Positions 25,873 through 37,424 of a stretch of 37,424 nucleotides of DNA are shown in pieces; the first letter of the stretch is position 1; each line of letters opens with the position of its first letter. This DNA is from Gemmatimonadaceae bacterium. GTDB lineage: Bacteria; Gemmatimonadota; Gemmatimonadetes; Gemmatimonadales; Gemmatimonadaceae. The stretch spans positions 1-37,424 of the forward strand of contig DASQFN010000116.1 of the NCBI GenBank assembly GCA_035633115.1, given 5' to 3'. Under the pieces are notes generated by a model. The model worked only from the letters and a program-made list of their open reading frames with translations, did not search any database and was not told where the DNA came from. The translations under genes and the position numbers were made by a program.

Positions 25873-27660
25873 ATGGCGGCAAACATTTTCCTGATGTGGC
25901 GCCGGACACCGGACGATCGGCTCGAGCCGGATCAAGTCGCTACGAAATTGCAGCAGATTTTTGCGCCTCTTTTTTCCGGGTCCCTTGAACTGACAATCCG
26001 TCAGAATTCTGCAACGGCCATGGTGTATCTCGAGCTTCCTATGCGCGGCTGGAGCGCGCCACTTTTTCAGGAAGACGAGGAAAATTGGGCCGTTGCTCCT
26101 GACTATCCCGTCAATGCCGGCGCCGCACTTTCCGCAAAGGAGAAGGATTTTTCCAGCATCCTTCCTGCCCTGGGACGGAGCCTGCAGGCGAATCCTTTTC
26201 AGCTCCTGCGCAGATTGGCTCCGCCTTTTTCTCTGGCGTGGTGCTCCAAGCTCACTGGCGAAGCATTCGTTCAGAACGATGGTCTTGGACAAGCCCAGCT
26301 GTTTGAATACGAAAAAGGGCGACTCTTCGCCGTAACCAATCGGCTCTTTGCGTTGAAGGCTCTTGGCATTTCGCTCGAGCCAGTGGCTGAAGAGTGGGCA
26401 GCACGATGGACTCTCAACTGGTTTCCAAAGAATACGAGCGGCTATAAATCAGTGAGATTTGTTGGGCCCGGAACACAACTGCATTTCTCTACGCATGGAA
26501 TAACCAGAGCCACGCACGACGTTTTGAGAGAGTGGATCATCCCGGATCACAAATCTCGGGAAGATCTGGCCGAGTTGGCGCGATCCTCGTTGCTGAGCGT
26601 GATCAAGTCGGTGGCTCCTCTATGGAAAAAAAAGCCAACACTCCTGCTTTCCGGAGGATGGGATAGCAGAGCCGTCGCGTCGTCACTGAAATATCTGGGA
26701 TTGGAGTTCACTGGTAAGGTCACGGGGCTTCCTGGCCGTCCTGATGTTATCGTCGCATCCGAGCTGGCTAAGATCGGGGGTCTGGACCTCGAGATTGATA
26801 GTTCCGGCGGTTTGCCTCCCGAGAATCTGGACGATTGCCGTCGCAGTATTTCACTGGCATTACTGTGGGAAGCAGGGTACCGCGTCACAAGGAAACACAA
26901 ACTGTTTCTGAATGGCAAAAAGGATAAACACCTCGGCAGGGGTTCCCCTAAACTCAGCGGGAAGCATGGCGAGATTGGACGTGGCTTCTATTCGACGAAG
27001 TGGGACACGGAAACCGAGGCTCTAAAGCAGGAAAGCCGTTTTGTCGAAAGAATGATGGAGCATATGCCTCGATTCACGCGGGAGCATCTGCGTGACAGCG
27101 TCAGAGACATGATCTCTGACGCTTACGCTCAAGCCGACGAATACGGTTTCAAAGGGCTTCAACGCCTCGATTTTTTCTATCTTTACGAGCGAAACAGACG
27201 CCTGGTGTCGGGCTCACACAGCGCAAAGACTGGTTTGGTTATTACGCCTTTTCTCAATCCCGACTACATCTCTGCGTCCTTCTCGCTCCCGAATTTCGAG
27301 AAAGTAGCCAACCCTTTCCACCGCCATATTATCGAGAAAAACACTCCTGAATGGGCGAGTATTCCGTATGCTGCAAGCCTCCCTGAAGAGGAGCTCGAAT
27401 CGGAAGAGATGCCTTACACAGAGAATCAACAACGTTGGAGGCAGCCCACGGGTTACAGGAACTACGACAATCGCCTTTACTGGGAAAATCTTGCGAAGCC
27501 GCTTTTTGACGAATGTCTCAGGAGCAGTGGGTTCTGGACAGAGGTATTCGATCCCGATCTTGCCAGGAGAAAAAGATGGTCTGATGATGCGGATGATCTG
27601 GTGATCACCTGCTTGCTTCCTGAAACCTTGGAAGGAAACGCTTTGCGGCCCCAAATTTGA
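25873..27660 (+). CDS. Asparagine synthetase-like amidotransferase, stand-alone
   Basis: 595 residues from ATG 25873 (GTG 25849 adds 8). The C-terminal half has the ATP-binding LLLSGGWDSRAV (SGGWDS at 260-265), as in AsnB and lasso-peptide cyclases. The N-terminal half resembles the glutaminase domain (NDGLGQAQLFEYEKGRLFAVTNRL), but the protein starts MAANIFLMW and has no cysteine at position 2, so it should not use glutamine as nitrogen donor. That leaves an ATP-dependent amide- or lactam-forming role, or use of free ammonia. No lasso precursor, leader-binding protein or leader peptidase is visible. Base composition is somewhat more AT-rich than its neighbours. Confidence 0.75.
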   Translation: MAANIFLMWRRTPDDRLEPDQVATKLQQIFAPLFSGSLELTIRQNSATAMVYLELPMRGWSAPLFQEDEENWAVAPDYPVNAGAALSAKEKDFSSILPALGRSLQANPFQLLRRLAPPFSLAWCSKLTGEAFVQNDGLGQAQLFEYEKGRLFAVTNRLFALKALGISLEPVAEEWAARWTLNWFPKNTSGYKSVRFVGPGTQLHFSTHGITRATHDVLREWIIPDHKSREDLAELARSSLLSVIKSVAPLWKKKPTLLLSGGWDSRAVASSLKYLGLEFTGKVTGLPGRPDVIVASELAKIGGLDLEIDSSGGLPPENLDDCRRSISLALLWEAGYRVTRKHKLFLNGKKDKHLGRGSPKLSGKHGEIGRGFYSTKWDTETEALKQESRFVERMMEHMPRFTREHLRDSVRDMISDAYAQADEYGFKGLQRLDFFYLYERNRRLVSGSHSAKTGLVITPFLNPDYISASFSLPNFEKVANPFHRHIIEKNTPEWASIPYAASLPEEELESEEMPYTENQQRWRQPTGYRNYDNRLYWENLAKPLFDECLRSSGFWTEVFDPDLARRKRWSDDADDLVITCLLPETLEGNALRPQI

Positions 27661-27673
27661 ACTGTTCGGAAGC

Positions 27674-28900
27674 ATGGAAAACAATCGATCCTCGGCCGCC
27701 GGGCGGCTCGCGCGCTTGACACTCCTGGCGACAGTGGCCCTGCTCGCCGCGGCTTGCATCGTCGAAGAATCAGACGCATCGAAGAAGGCTACGGCTGATT
27801 CAGCGGCAGCGTCGGCATCGGCCGTTGCGACGAATTCTGGCGGCGTCGACGCTATCGAGATCTCCGCGCCCGGGTACAACGTCTACTCGCTCGACACTGC
27901 CGGGCTCGGCGCACAGATGGATAGTCTCCCGCCGTTCTCGAGCGATCCCGCGTTCACGCAGATCACGGCGAAGTCTGCTGTCGCCCCTCCCCGCAAATTC
28001 CCGCTGGCCATCCCCAACCGGGGCCCGGTGGTGCTTCAGCTTCAGGTGATGCTCGACCGCGCCGGATTCTCGCCGGGAATAATCGACGGCACGTGGGGGA
28101 AGAATGCGGCGAAGGCTCTCAGGTATTTCCGTGCCGCGAACGGAATGGACTCGGCGGTGACGAAGTCGCTCGACAAGGCAACATACGACAGGCTCGCGGC
28201 TGCAGCGCAGACCACTCCGCTCGTTACGACACATGAAGTGACGATGGATGACATGGAAGGACCATTCCTCCCGATTCCCGATGACGTCTACGAGCAGGCG
28301 AAGCTCAAGTGCCTCTGCTACAGCTCACCCGCCGAACAGCTGGCCGAGCAGTTCCATACGAGCGAGGCGATGCTGCGACAGCTGAATCCCAAGGTCGACC
28401 TCAAGGCGCTGGCCGCCGGCATGACGCTTCAGGTTCCGAATGTCGAGACGCCGATTGACGATGCTGCAACGCGCGATACGGCTGCACAGAGGGCCGCGAG
28501 GATCGTCATATCGAAGACAGGCTTCTGGACGCAGGTACTCGACGCATCCGGAAAGATTGTCGCCCATTTCCCTTCGACGCTTGGCGCGGGTTACGATCCT
28601 TCGCCCACCGGCGGCTTTCGCGTGACGAACATTTCCCGCGAGCCCTCATTCCACTATCAGCCTGCTCTTTTTGCGGAAGTGCCCGACACCAAGCCCAAGG
28701 CAAAGCTTCCACCCGGCCCGAACTCGCCCGTCGGAGTCGTCTGGATGGCGCTGTCGAAGCCCCACTACGGAATTCACGGTACGTCCTCGCCGGAGACTAT
28801 TGGCTACACGAACTCGCACGGGTGCGTGCGATTGACGAATTGGGATGCGGACCGTCTCGCTTCGCTGATCCGGGCAGGGACGCCGGTGGAGTTTCAATAG
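27674..28900 (+). CDS. L,D-transpeptidase lipoprotein with peptidoglycan-binding domain
   Basis: 408 residues. The N-terminus has a lipobox ending LLAAAC (C28). A peptidoglycan-binding type 1 domain (about 115-180, LQVMLDRAGFSPGIIDGTWG) and a LysM-like segment (SPAEQLAEQFHTSEAMLRQLNP) precede the YkuD catalytic domain. Its active site runs from H368 in GIHGT to SHGCVR with catalytic C384, the complete HX(14-17)[ST]HGCXR pattern. The enzyme forms 3-3 cross-links in peptidoglycan or attaches proteins to it, in the periplasm. It starts 13 nt after the amidotransferase gene on the same strand, so they may share a transcript without an obvious functional link. Confidence 0.9.
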   Translation: MENNRSSAAGRLARLTLLATVALLAAACIVEESDASKKATADSAAASASAVATNSGGVDAIEISAPGYNVYSLDTAGLGAQMDSLPPFSSDPAFTQITAKSAVAPPRKFPLAIPNRGPVVLQLQVMLDRAGFSPGIIDGTWGKNAAKALRYFRAANGMDSAVTKSLDKATYDRLAAAAQTTPLVTTHEVTMDDMEGPFLPIPDDVYEQAKLKCLCYSSPAEQLAEQFHTSEAMLRQLNPKVDLKALAAGMTLQVPNVETPIDDAATRDTAAQRAARIVISKTGFWTQVLDASGKIVAHFPSTLGAGYDPSPTGGFRVTNISREPSFHYQPALFAEVPDTKPKAKLPPGPNSPVGVVWMALSKPHYGIHGTSSPETIGYTNSHGCVRLTNWDADRLASLIRAGTPVEFQ

Positions 28901-28916
28901 TCGCGTCGCACGATAG

Positions 28917-30311
28917 CTACGTGACGATGCGACTGGACGGCAGTGCATCGCTTTCGCGCACCCCCTGCTCGAATGGCCCGAGCAGGTGCGCGATGCTGTT
29001 CGCGTAGTAGCTGATCAATCCACGGTTCTTTGGAAGAACCACGTAACCGTCGCCCGAGCGGACGAGAATCTTTCGCATGCGAAGCATCTTCCACGCACGT
29101 TCGAAGATCTCGTCGATTTCTCCTTCCGCGCGAATTACACGCGCGTTGAGCTCGAGGAGCACGTCCCTCATCTCGGACATACGAGCGAGCAGTCGCTCGC
29201 GGGACACGAAGTCGCTGTCCAGTGACTGAATTGCGGCGCAGGCGAGCGGCACCGGTGTGACAGGTATGATCGCCCCGATGCGAGACATCATCTGATCGCA
29301 CAGCGACTGGACTTCGGCCAGGCGGGCATGCCGGGAAAGGTCGAAGAGATTCGTGCCCGACCTGTGCAGCTCATCGAACCACTGAGCGACCTGCAGCGGC
29401 TCACCGACAGTCACGGCCGCGCGCCCGTACCGCTTCCACCGCCTGAATACCATTCGCGCGGTATTCCACCACACGTACCGCGAGACCTCGTAAAGCTGCT
29501 TCCGCTTCGGCGTCTGCCGATGACCTTCCGACCGCGCGAGCTCGCGGAGGAGTGTCCGATCCTCGAGTACGCGGTCGTAGTTAATGGCGACCGGCACCAG
29601 ATAGATGCGATTTCGATATCCTTCGTCGCGCGCAACACCAAGCATGTAATCGAGAAGACCGATCTTGCCCGGACGAAGCTTGCCGTCGCGCGTGAGTCCG
29701 CCTTCGGGAAAAATCCCCTGGGTTACGCCCTCTCGGGTAATGAGCTGGACATAATGCTCGAGGACGGAGTGATAGAGGGGCTCGCGATACTTGCGGCGGA
29801 TGAAGTACGATCCAAACGACTTGAAGATGTATTCCAGCGGGAATGCGCGGGCCCATTCGCCAACCGCGTACGAGATCGCCACTTTGCCCGATAGCACGTA
29901 GCCGACGAGGAGATAGTCGGCGTTCGAGCGGTGATTCATGAGGTAGATCACGATCGCGTTTCGAGGCAGCGGCTTGCCGCTCCAGGCCGGGTGGTGCTCG
30001 GCGGAGACTTTGTAGAAGAAATTCAGAACCGAGCGGCTCAGGACATAGCCGAACCTGTAGTACGCGAGAATGTTGAACGAAGGGATGATCTCGGCGATGT
30101 ATTCTTCGACGCGCGACCAGACTTTGTCCGACGACAGCCCGTGAGCCGCCGCATGCGCCGCGACAGCACGTGTCAATTCGGGATTCGTCAGAAGGATCTC
30201 GCGAACCCTCGATTTCTCGGCAAGCTTGAACTTGTCCACGCGGGAGCCGCGCTCCCGTACAGAGCGAACTGCGGTGCGGTTGAAGTAGCGACGGATCCCT
30301 TTGGACAGCAT
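28917..30311 (-). CDS. PlsB-like glycerol-3-phosphate acyltransferase
   Basis: 464 residues from ATG 30311; an upstream ATG at 30434 would add 41 basic, non-conserved residues. The acyltransferase block I NHRSNAD (126-132, pattern NHxxxxD) and block III FPEGGLTRDG (201-210) are intact, with GSYFIRRKYR between them. This is the layout of the PlsB/GPAT family that acylates glycerol-3-phosphate at the inner membrane. It is shorter than E. coli PlsB (about 800 residues) and looks like the compact type found in other phyla. It is convergent with the L,D-transpeptidase gene. Confidence 0.8.
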   Translation of the reverse strand: MLSKGIRRYFNRTAVRSVRERGSRVDKFKLAEKSRVREILLTNPELTRAVAAHAAAHGLSSDKVWSRVEEYIAEIIPSFNILAYYRFGYVLSRSVLNFFYKVSAEHHPAWSGKPLPRNAIVIYLMNHRSNADYLLVGYVLSGKVAISYAVGEWARAFPLEYIFKSFGSYFIRRKYREPLYHSVLEHYVQLITREGVTQGIFPEGGLTRDGKLRPGKIGLLDYMLGVARDEGYRNRIYLVPVAINYDRVLEDRTLLRELARSEGHRQTPKRKQLYEVSRYVWWNTARMVFRRWKRYGRAAVTVGEPLQVAQWFDELHRSGTNLFDLSRHARLAEVQSLCDQMMSRIGAIIPVTPVPLACAAIQSLDSDFVSRERLLARMSEMRDVLLELNARVIRAEGEIDEIFERAWKMLRMRKILVRSGDGYVVLPKNRGLISYYANSIAHLLGPFEQGVRESDALPSSRIVT

Positions 30312-30489
30312 CGGTGGAGAAGATGCGCGACAGCGGATGACGCTGCGAGTTAATTCCTCGTGAGGCGCATCACCCAGCTGGCGGCTCGATGCTTTCCAGT
30401 CAACCCAGGCATCGGTCGAGCCGGATCGTCGCACTCGAAGGTAGGGCTACCCCGACCGGGCCGTAACCGAGTGAGGAGTTGACGCGCTC

Positions 30490-30987
30490 CTACTCCCGTC
30501 CAAGCGGAACCGGCCTCCAAGTTTCCAATCCCTGAATTCCGCCATAGATGGACCCCGCGATGGCGCCACCCGTGCCCAAGAGAGCTCCGAAAAACAAAGC
30601 CGTTTCTCCGCGGCTGCAGGCAATGATGCACCAGCCGTCACCGCTGTCGCTGTAAGTTGCCGCTCCAAGGATCGCGCCACCGACAAGCCCGATTGCGCTA
30701 CCGATGAGCGCACCTCTCAGGAGACCGCGTCCCCGGCCCCGCCCGGCGCTGACCTGAACGGATTTCACCTGATCCATTGGAATCACAGCCGAGACTGACT
30801 TGGAGCTCTCGTTCATATAGTGGAGCGAATCGCGGCTCACGCCGATGTAAGTGCCTGTCCTGCTGTCGCCGACGGTCGGCTGAACGCGGATTCGCACTCC
30901 GTGCTGCAGCGAGGCAAGGTCCTGGGCGCCAGCCGGGAAAGCGAGGCAGACTGTCATCAGGCAGAGCATTCTCATGGCAACTCGCAT
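30490..30987 (-). CDS. Exported glycine-zipper protein
   Basis: 165 residues from ATG 30987, which gives a signal peptide (MRMLCLMTVCLAFPAGAQ). A short beta-rich segment (GVRIRVQPTVGDSRTGTYIG and the following VIPMDQVKSVQVSAG) precedes a glycine-zipper hydrophobic region (GALIGSAIGLVGGAILGA, then ALLGTGGAIAGSIYGG). Such proteins insert in or associate with membranes; no enzymatic motif is seen. The two cysteines in GWCIIACSRG lie between the hydrophobic spans. It diverges from the gene at 31176. Confidence 0.65.
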   Translation of the reverse strand: MRVAMRMLCLMTVCLAFPAGAQDLASLQHGVRIRVQPTVGDSRTGTYIGVSRDSLHYMNESSKSVSAVIPMDQVKSVQVSAGRGRGRGLLRGALIGSAIGLVGGAILGAATYSDSGDGWCIIACSRGETALFFGALLGTGGAIAGSIYGGIQGLETWRPVPLGRE

Positions 30988-31056
30988 TGTGTCTCCAGCT
31001 TCGGGGTCAGTAATACCGGGGAGCGGAAGACTAGCTCGGCTCAACTCGGGATCACA

Positions 31057-31100
31057 TACGTAGACCTACGTAGGACTGAAAGGGACCCCCTTGCAAGGGG
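31057..31100. promoter_or_regulatory. Cluster of palindromes in a divergent promoter region
   Basis: TACGTA occurs at 31057-31062 and 31067-31072, the second inside the perfect palindrome CCTACGTAGG (31065-31074). CCCCTTGCAAGGGG (31087-31100) is a perfect 14-bp palindrome. They lie between divergent genes and could bind a regulator. Confidence 0.4.
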
Positions 31101-31175
31101 CTTTAAATTCGATTCCATTCCCGGATCTTGAGCTCACCCATCCCTCTGCACGGCCATGCGTTAACCTGCCGGCGT

Positions 31176-31988
31176 ATGGTGCGCGCGCTGACTCTCGCCG
31201 CGATATGCGGCGCAAATGCTCCAGCGGGCGCGCAACTGCGCCCGCTGGAGCCGTTCTCGTGGCGCGTCTTCGAGGAAGACGTCAGGATTGCGGCAGACTC
31301 GCGCGTTGCGAGGTACCAGGGCCAACGAGCCTCCCTGGCTGGAACGAAGGGCGATCTGTGGGAAGTTCCGACGATGTCATTCGCGTGGACCAGCGGGCGG
31401 TTCGCAATTCTTGCCAGCGGCACAGCTGTACGATTCTTCGCCGAGCGGGAGCGATTCGGCCCGCCATACCCAGGTGTGCTTCCCGCGCGGAATCGCCGAC
31501 GGCATGACTCCGGAGAGTACACCATCGGAACAGGGGTCAGATTGACTCCCTTGCGTCACCCGGTCGGAGCGCTGCTACGGTTTGGGACGCGCCTGCCGAC
31601 GACTGACAACAGGACAGGGCTGGACCGTGACGCAACCGACTTCTTCGCCACGATCGTCGGTCACGCCCGTCGCCGATCGCTCTCGGTCAGCCTCGAGGCA
31701 GGCCTCGGCATCACCGCCACTCGGGATTCCACCTTCGAGCAGGATGACCTGCTGCTCTACTCGGCTCGCGCAGAGTACGAGCGCGGTATTGTCAAACCTT
31801 CGTTAGTGGTTGTCGGACAGACACACGGCCCGACGCACAAGGAGCGTCGCGGGGTTGAGGACCTGAGCGAGGCGAGGCTCGGCTTGCGCGTTGGCGATCG
31901 GACGTGGATCCGTCTCGAAGGGATCAAAGGGCTGGAGACGTTCTCGCCCGCGTATGGCCTCAGCGTCGCAGTCGGCATGCTGCGATAG
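31176..31988 (+). CDS. Exported protein, possible outer-membrane beta-barrel
   Basis: 270 residues from ATG 31176, which gives the signal peptide MVRALTLAAICGANAPAGAQ; a TTG at 31128 is an alternative. The mature part alternates polar and hydrophobic residues in strands (for example SLSVSLEAGLGITATRD, LLYSARAEYERG, YGLSVAVGML) and ends close to an aromatic/hydrophobic terminus, as in small barrels. I recognise no named family. The pattern fits an outer-membrane protein of Gram-negative type, with moderate certainty. Confidence 0.6.
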   Translation: MVRALTLAAICGANAPAGAQLRPLEPFSWRVFEEDVRIAADSRVARYQGQRASLAGTKGDLWEVPTMSFAWTSGRFAILASGTAVRFFAERERFGPPYPGVLPARNRRRHDSGEYTIGTGVRLTPLRHPVGALLRFGTRLPTTDNRTGLDRDATDFFATIVGHARRRSLSVSLEAGLGITATRDSTFEQDDLLLYSARAEYERGIVKPSLVVVGQTHGPTHKERRGVEDLSEARLGLRVGDRTWIRLEGIKGLETFSPAYGLSVAVGMLR

Positions 31989-32047
31989 CAAAGGAACAGG
32001 GCGTCCCTCAGAATCCAGCTAGCGCTGACTCGATCCCAGCGGCACGC

Positions 32048-32386
32048 TCAGCGTGCGCGGCGCGCGCGGGATGCAAAGTGCAGGAAGTATCTGCTCAACG
32101 ACTCGGCCGAGCTCGGCGAAACGGGCTCGTCCCAGAACAGCGCGCAAAACTCAGCGCGCGCGCGCAGAATCTCGCGTCGCCGGTGCCCGCGCCACCGGTC
32201 GTCCTGCGCTGTCAGATCCAGAAGCTCGAGCGCACGATCTGCGGCGGATTGAAATCGCGCAGTATTACCGGCGCGCCACGCTCGAATTGCCCGATCGACC
32301 TCGCTGCCGGCGTTGCCCAGTTGTTCGCTGAGCGACAGACGGTGCCATCGGCCCGCCGACAGTGTTTCGTGACGCACGCTCGTCAT
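32048..32386 (-). CDS. Small helical protein coupled to DUF5674
   Basis: 112 residues, mainly helical and arginine-rich: WHRLSLSEQLGNAGSEVDRA, then a segment ending FQSAADRALELLDLT. I have seen this W-H-x-L-S-L-x-E-Q-L-x-N-x-G-S-E-V pattern in small proteins but cannot attach a function. Its ATG overlaps the stop of the preceding DUF5674 gene (ATGA), so the two are made together. Confidence 0.6.
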   Translation of the reverse strand: MTSVRHETLSAGRWHRLSLSEQLGNAGSEVDRAIRAWRAGNTARFQSAADRALELLDLTAQDDRWRGHRRREILRARAEFCALFWDEPVSPSSAESLSRYFLHFASRARRAR

Positions 32387-32730
32387 TCAGGAATCAGCTT
32401 TGTCACTACTTCACGAATCCGTTCCCGCAGGTTCTCGTCTTCGACGTCGCGCGAGCGGTTATTCAGTGCCGGGCGAATGTTGATCATCGAGTCGAACTCG
32501 ATCCAATTCTCTCCTGACTCGGCCGGGTAAAGATTGATGCCCCAGAGGTCGTTCTGCACGGACCCGTCGTCGAGCAGAGCGCTCTCTTCGTCGGAGTGCA
32601 GCTCGCCACCAAGCGCGATCACTCGGCGACTTACATCGACCACGCCTTTTATCATTTCGCCGAACGAATCGCGAGCGAGCTGCGCTACCTGGTAGCGCGA
32701 GGTGGGGCTTTTCAGAATTTCGATGGTCAT
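32383..32730 (-). CDS. DUF5674 family protein
   Basis: 115 residues from ATG 32730. The sequence carries the family pattern: FGEMIKGVVDVSRRVIALGG, ELHSDEES, DDGSVQNDLWGINLYP and WIEFDSMINIRP, ending in RDVEDENLRERIREVVTKLI. The biochemical role of DUF5674 is unknown to me. It overlaps the following small helical gene by 4 nt. A two-gene unit of small proteins behind rpoBC could be a toxin-antitoxin-like pair, but nothing in the sequence proves that. Confidence 0.75.
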   Translation of the reverse strand: MTIEILKSPTSRYQVAQLARDSFGEMIKGVVDVSRRVIALGGELHSDEESALLDDGSVQNDLWGINLYPAESGENWIEFDSMINIRPALNNRSRDVEDENLRERIREVVTKLIPE

Positions 32731-32763
32731 TCGACTTGGGCAATTTGGCCGATACCGCTGTGA

Positions 32764-32769
32764 AATATA
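32764..32769 (-). promoter_or_regulatory. Candidate -10 box for the DUF5674 pair
   Basis: TATATT on the minus strand lies about 35 nt upstream of the DUF5674 ATG and just beyond the rpoC terminator. No convincing -35 accompanies it. Confidence 0.35.
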
Positions 32770-32842
32770 CACGCGCTCGCGGGGTTTCCTTCGCGGAGGT
32801 CTTTCACCTCCTGATCAATGAATCCATGCGTGGCGCACAACG

Positions 32843-32871
32843 AAAAAAGGGAGAGCATTTCTGCTCCCCCC
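32843..32871 (-). terminator. Rho-independent terminator of rpoBC
   Basis: On the minus strand GGGGAGCA, an AGAAA-like loop and TGCTCTCCC (one bulged T) form a stem followed by six T residues (32848-32843), about 25 nt past the rpoC stop. Confidence 0.8.
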
Positions 32872-32894
32872 GATTTCCATCACACGAAGCCGAC

Positions 32895-37184
<4,290 letters not shown>

Positions 37185-37187
37185 GCA

Positions 37188-37424
37188 TTACTCCTCGCTC
37201 CCGTTCCCGTTGCTGCTCATGGGGCTGTTGCCGAGACCATATCCACTGGTCGCGTTCGCCCCCATGCTGACGTGCACTCCGAGCGCCTTCAATTCCTGCA
37301 CGAGGACGTTGAACGACTCGGGAATTCCCGGCTCAGGCAGATTCTGTCCCTTCACGATCGCCTCGTAAACGCGGCTGCGACCGTTCACATCGTCGGACTT
37401 GACGGTGAGAATCTCCTGCAGTGT
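37188..37424 (-). CDS. rpoB: RNA polymerase subunit beta, C-terminus (partial)
   Basis: The last 78 codons of rpoB; the gene runs off the right edge. The frame begins [20 protein letters not shown] and continues [19 protein letters not shown], the highly conserved C-terminal anchor of the beta subunit, then ends in a variable glycine/asparagine/serine tail. The stop lies 3 nt before the rpoC ATG, normal rpoBC spacing. Confidence 0.97.
   Translation of the reverse strand, partial: TLQEILTVKSDDVNGRSRVYEAIVKGQNLPEPGIPESFNVLVQELKALGVHVSMGANATSGYGLGNSPMSSNGNGSEE

Noticed and set aside
25873-28900. Lasso-peptide gene cluster around the asparagine-synthetase-like gene
   Set aside because: No precursor peptide, PqqD-like leader-binding protein, transglutaminase-like peptidase or dedicated exporter can be found next to it.

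Overview
The window looks like a high-GC chromosomal segment from a Gram-negative bacterium. Gemmatimonadota is my best guess, from the overall look of the proteins rather than from any single marker. It is framed by the classical str/rpo genes, all on the minus strand: the 3' end of rpoB and all of rpoC at the right edge, rpsL-rpsG in the middle (about 24.6-25.5 kb), and fusA plus the 5' end of tuf at the left edge. About 22 kb of mostly unrelated genes lie between rpsG and fusA, and about 7 kb between rpoC and rpsL, so the usual rpoBC-rpsL-rpsG-fusA-tuf series is split into three blocks.

Left part (2.3-9.8 kb): a Uma2-type putative nuclease, a secreted tandem NTF2/DUF4440-like protein, remnants of a transposase and an ECF sigma factor, a nucleotidyltransferase with an overlapping small partner, and a sulfate-activation pair. 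That pair is a CysN-CysC fusion with an extra degenerate kinase domain, followed by cysD, and it should make APS/PAPS.

Centre-left (9.9-15.2 kb, plus strand): a UDP-glucuronate-4-epimerase-like gene followed by four genes that match the pyrrole-2-carboxyl carrier-protein cassette known from pyoluteorin, prodigiosin and aminocoumarin pathways. These are a stand-alone proline-type adenylation enzyme, a free peptidyl carrier protein, a flavin-dependent halogenase (frame-disrupted here) and a prolyl-carrier-protein dehydrogenase. The adenylation pocket reads DLLYLALV, which matches my recollection of the PltF/RedM prolyl code. No PKS or NRPS assembly line is visible in the window.

Centre (16.4-22.3 kb, plus strand): a tightly overlapping five-gene operon with ergothioneine biosynthesis genes egtB, egtD and egtA. 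They are translationally coupled to an ABC ATPase and to a fused solute-binding/permease protein of the OpuC/EgtU type. This suggests that synthesis and transport of ergothioneine, or of a pathway intermediate, are wired together. The domain order of the fusion (binding domain first, permease second) is the reverse of what I recall for EgtU.

Right part (22.4-32.8 kb): an AT-richer serine hydrolase gene that looks acquired, a frameshifted small DUF6220-like membrane protein, rpsG/rpsL with a promoter and an attenuator-like hairpin, a stand-alone asparagine-synthetase-like amidotransferase, an L,D-transpeptidase lipoprotein, a PlsB-like acyltransferase, a glycine-zipper membrane protein, a secreted possible beta-barrel protein, and a coupled DUF5674 pair. 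Two genes have frame breaks (halogenase and DUF6220). In draft or metagenome sequence such breaks can be assembly errors, so they need read-level confirmation before being called pseudogenes.
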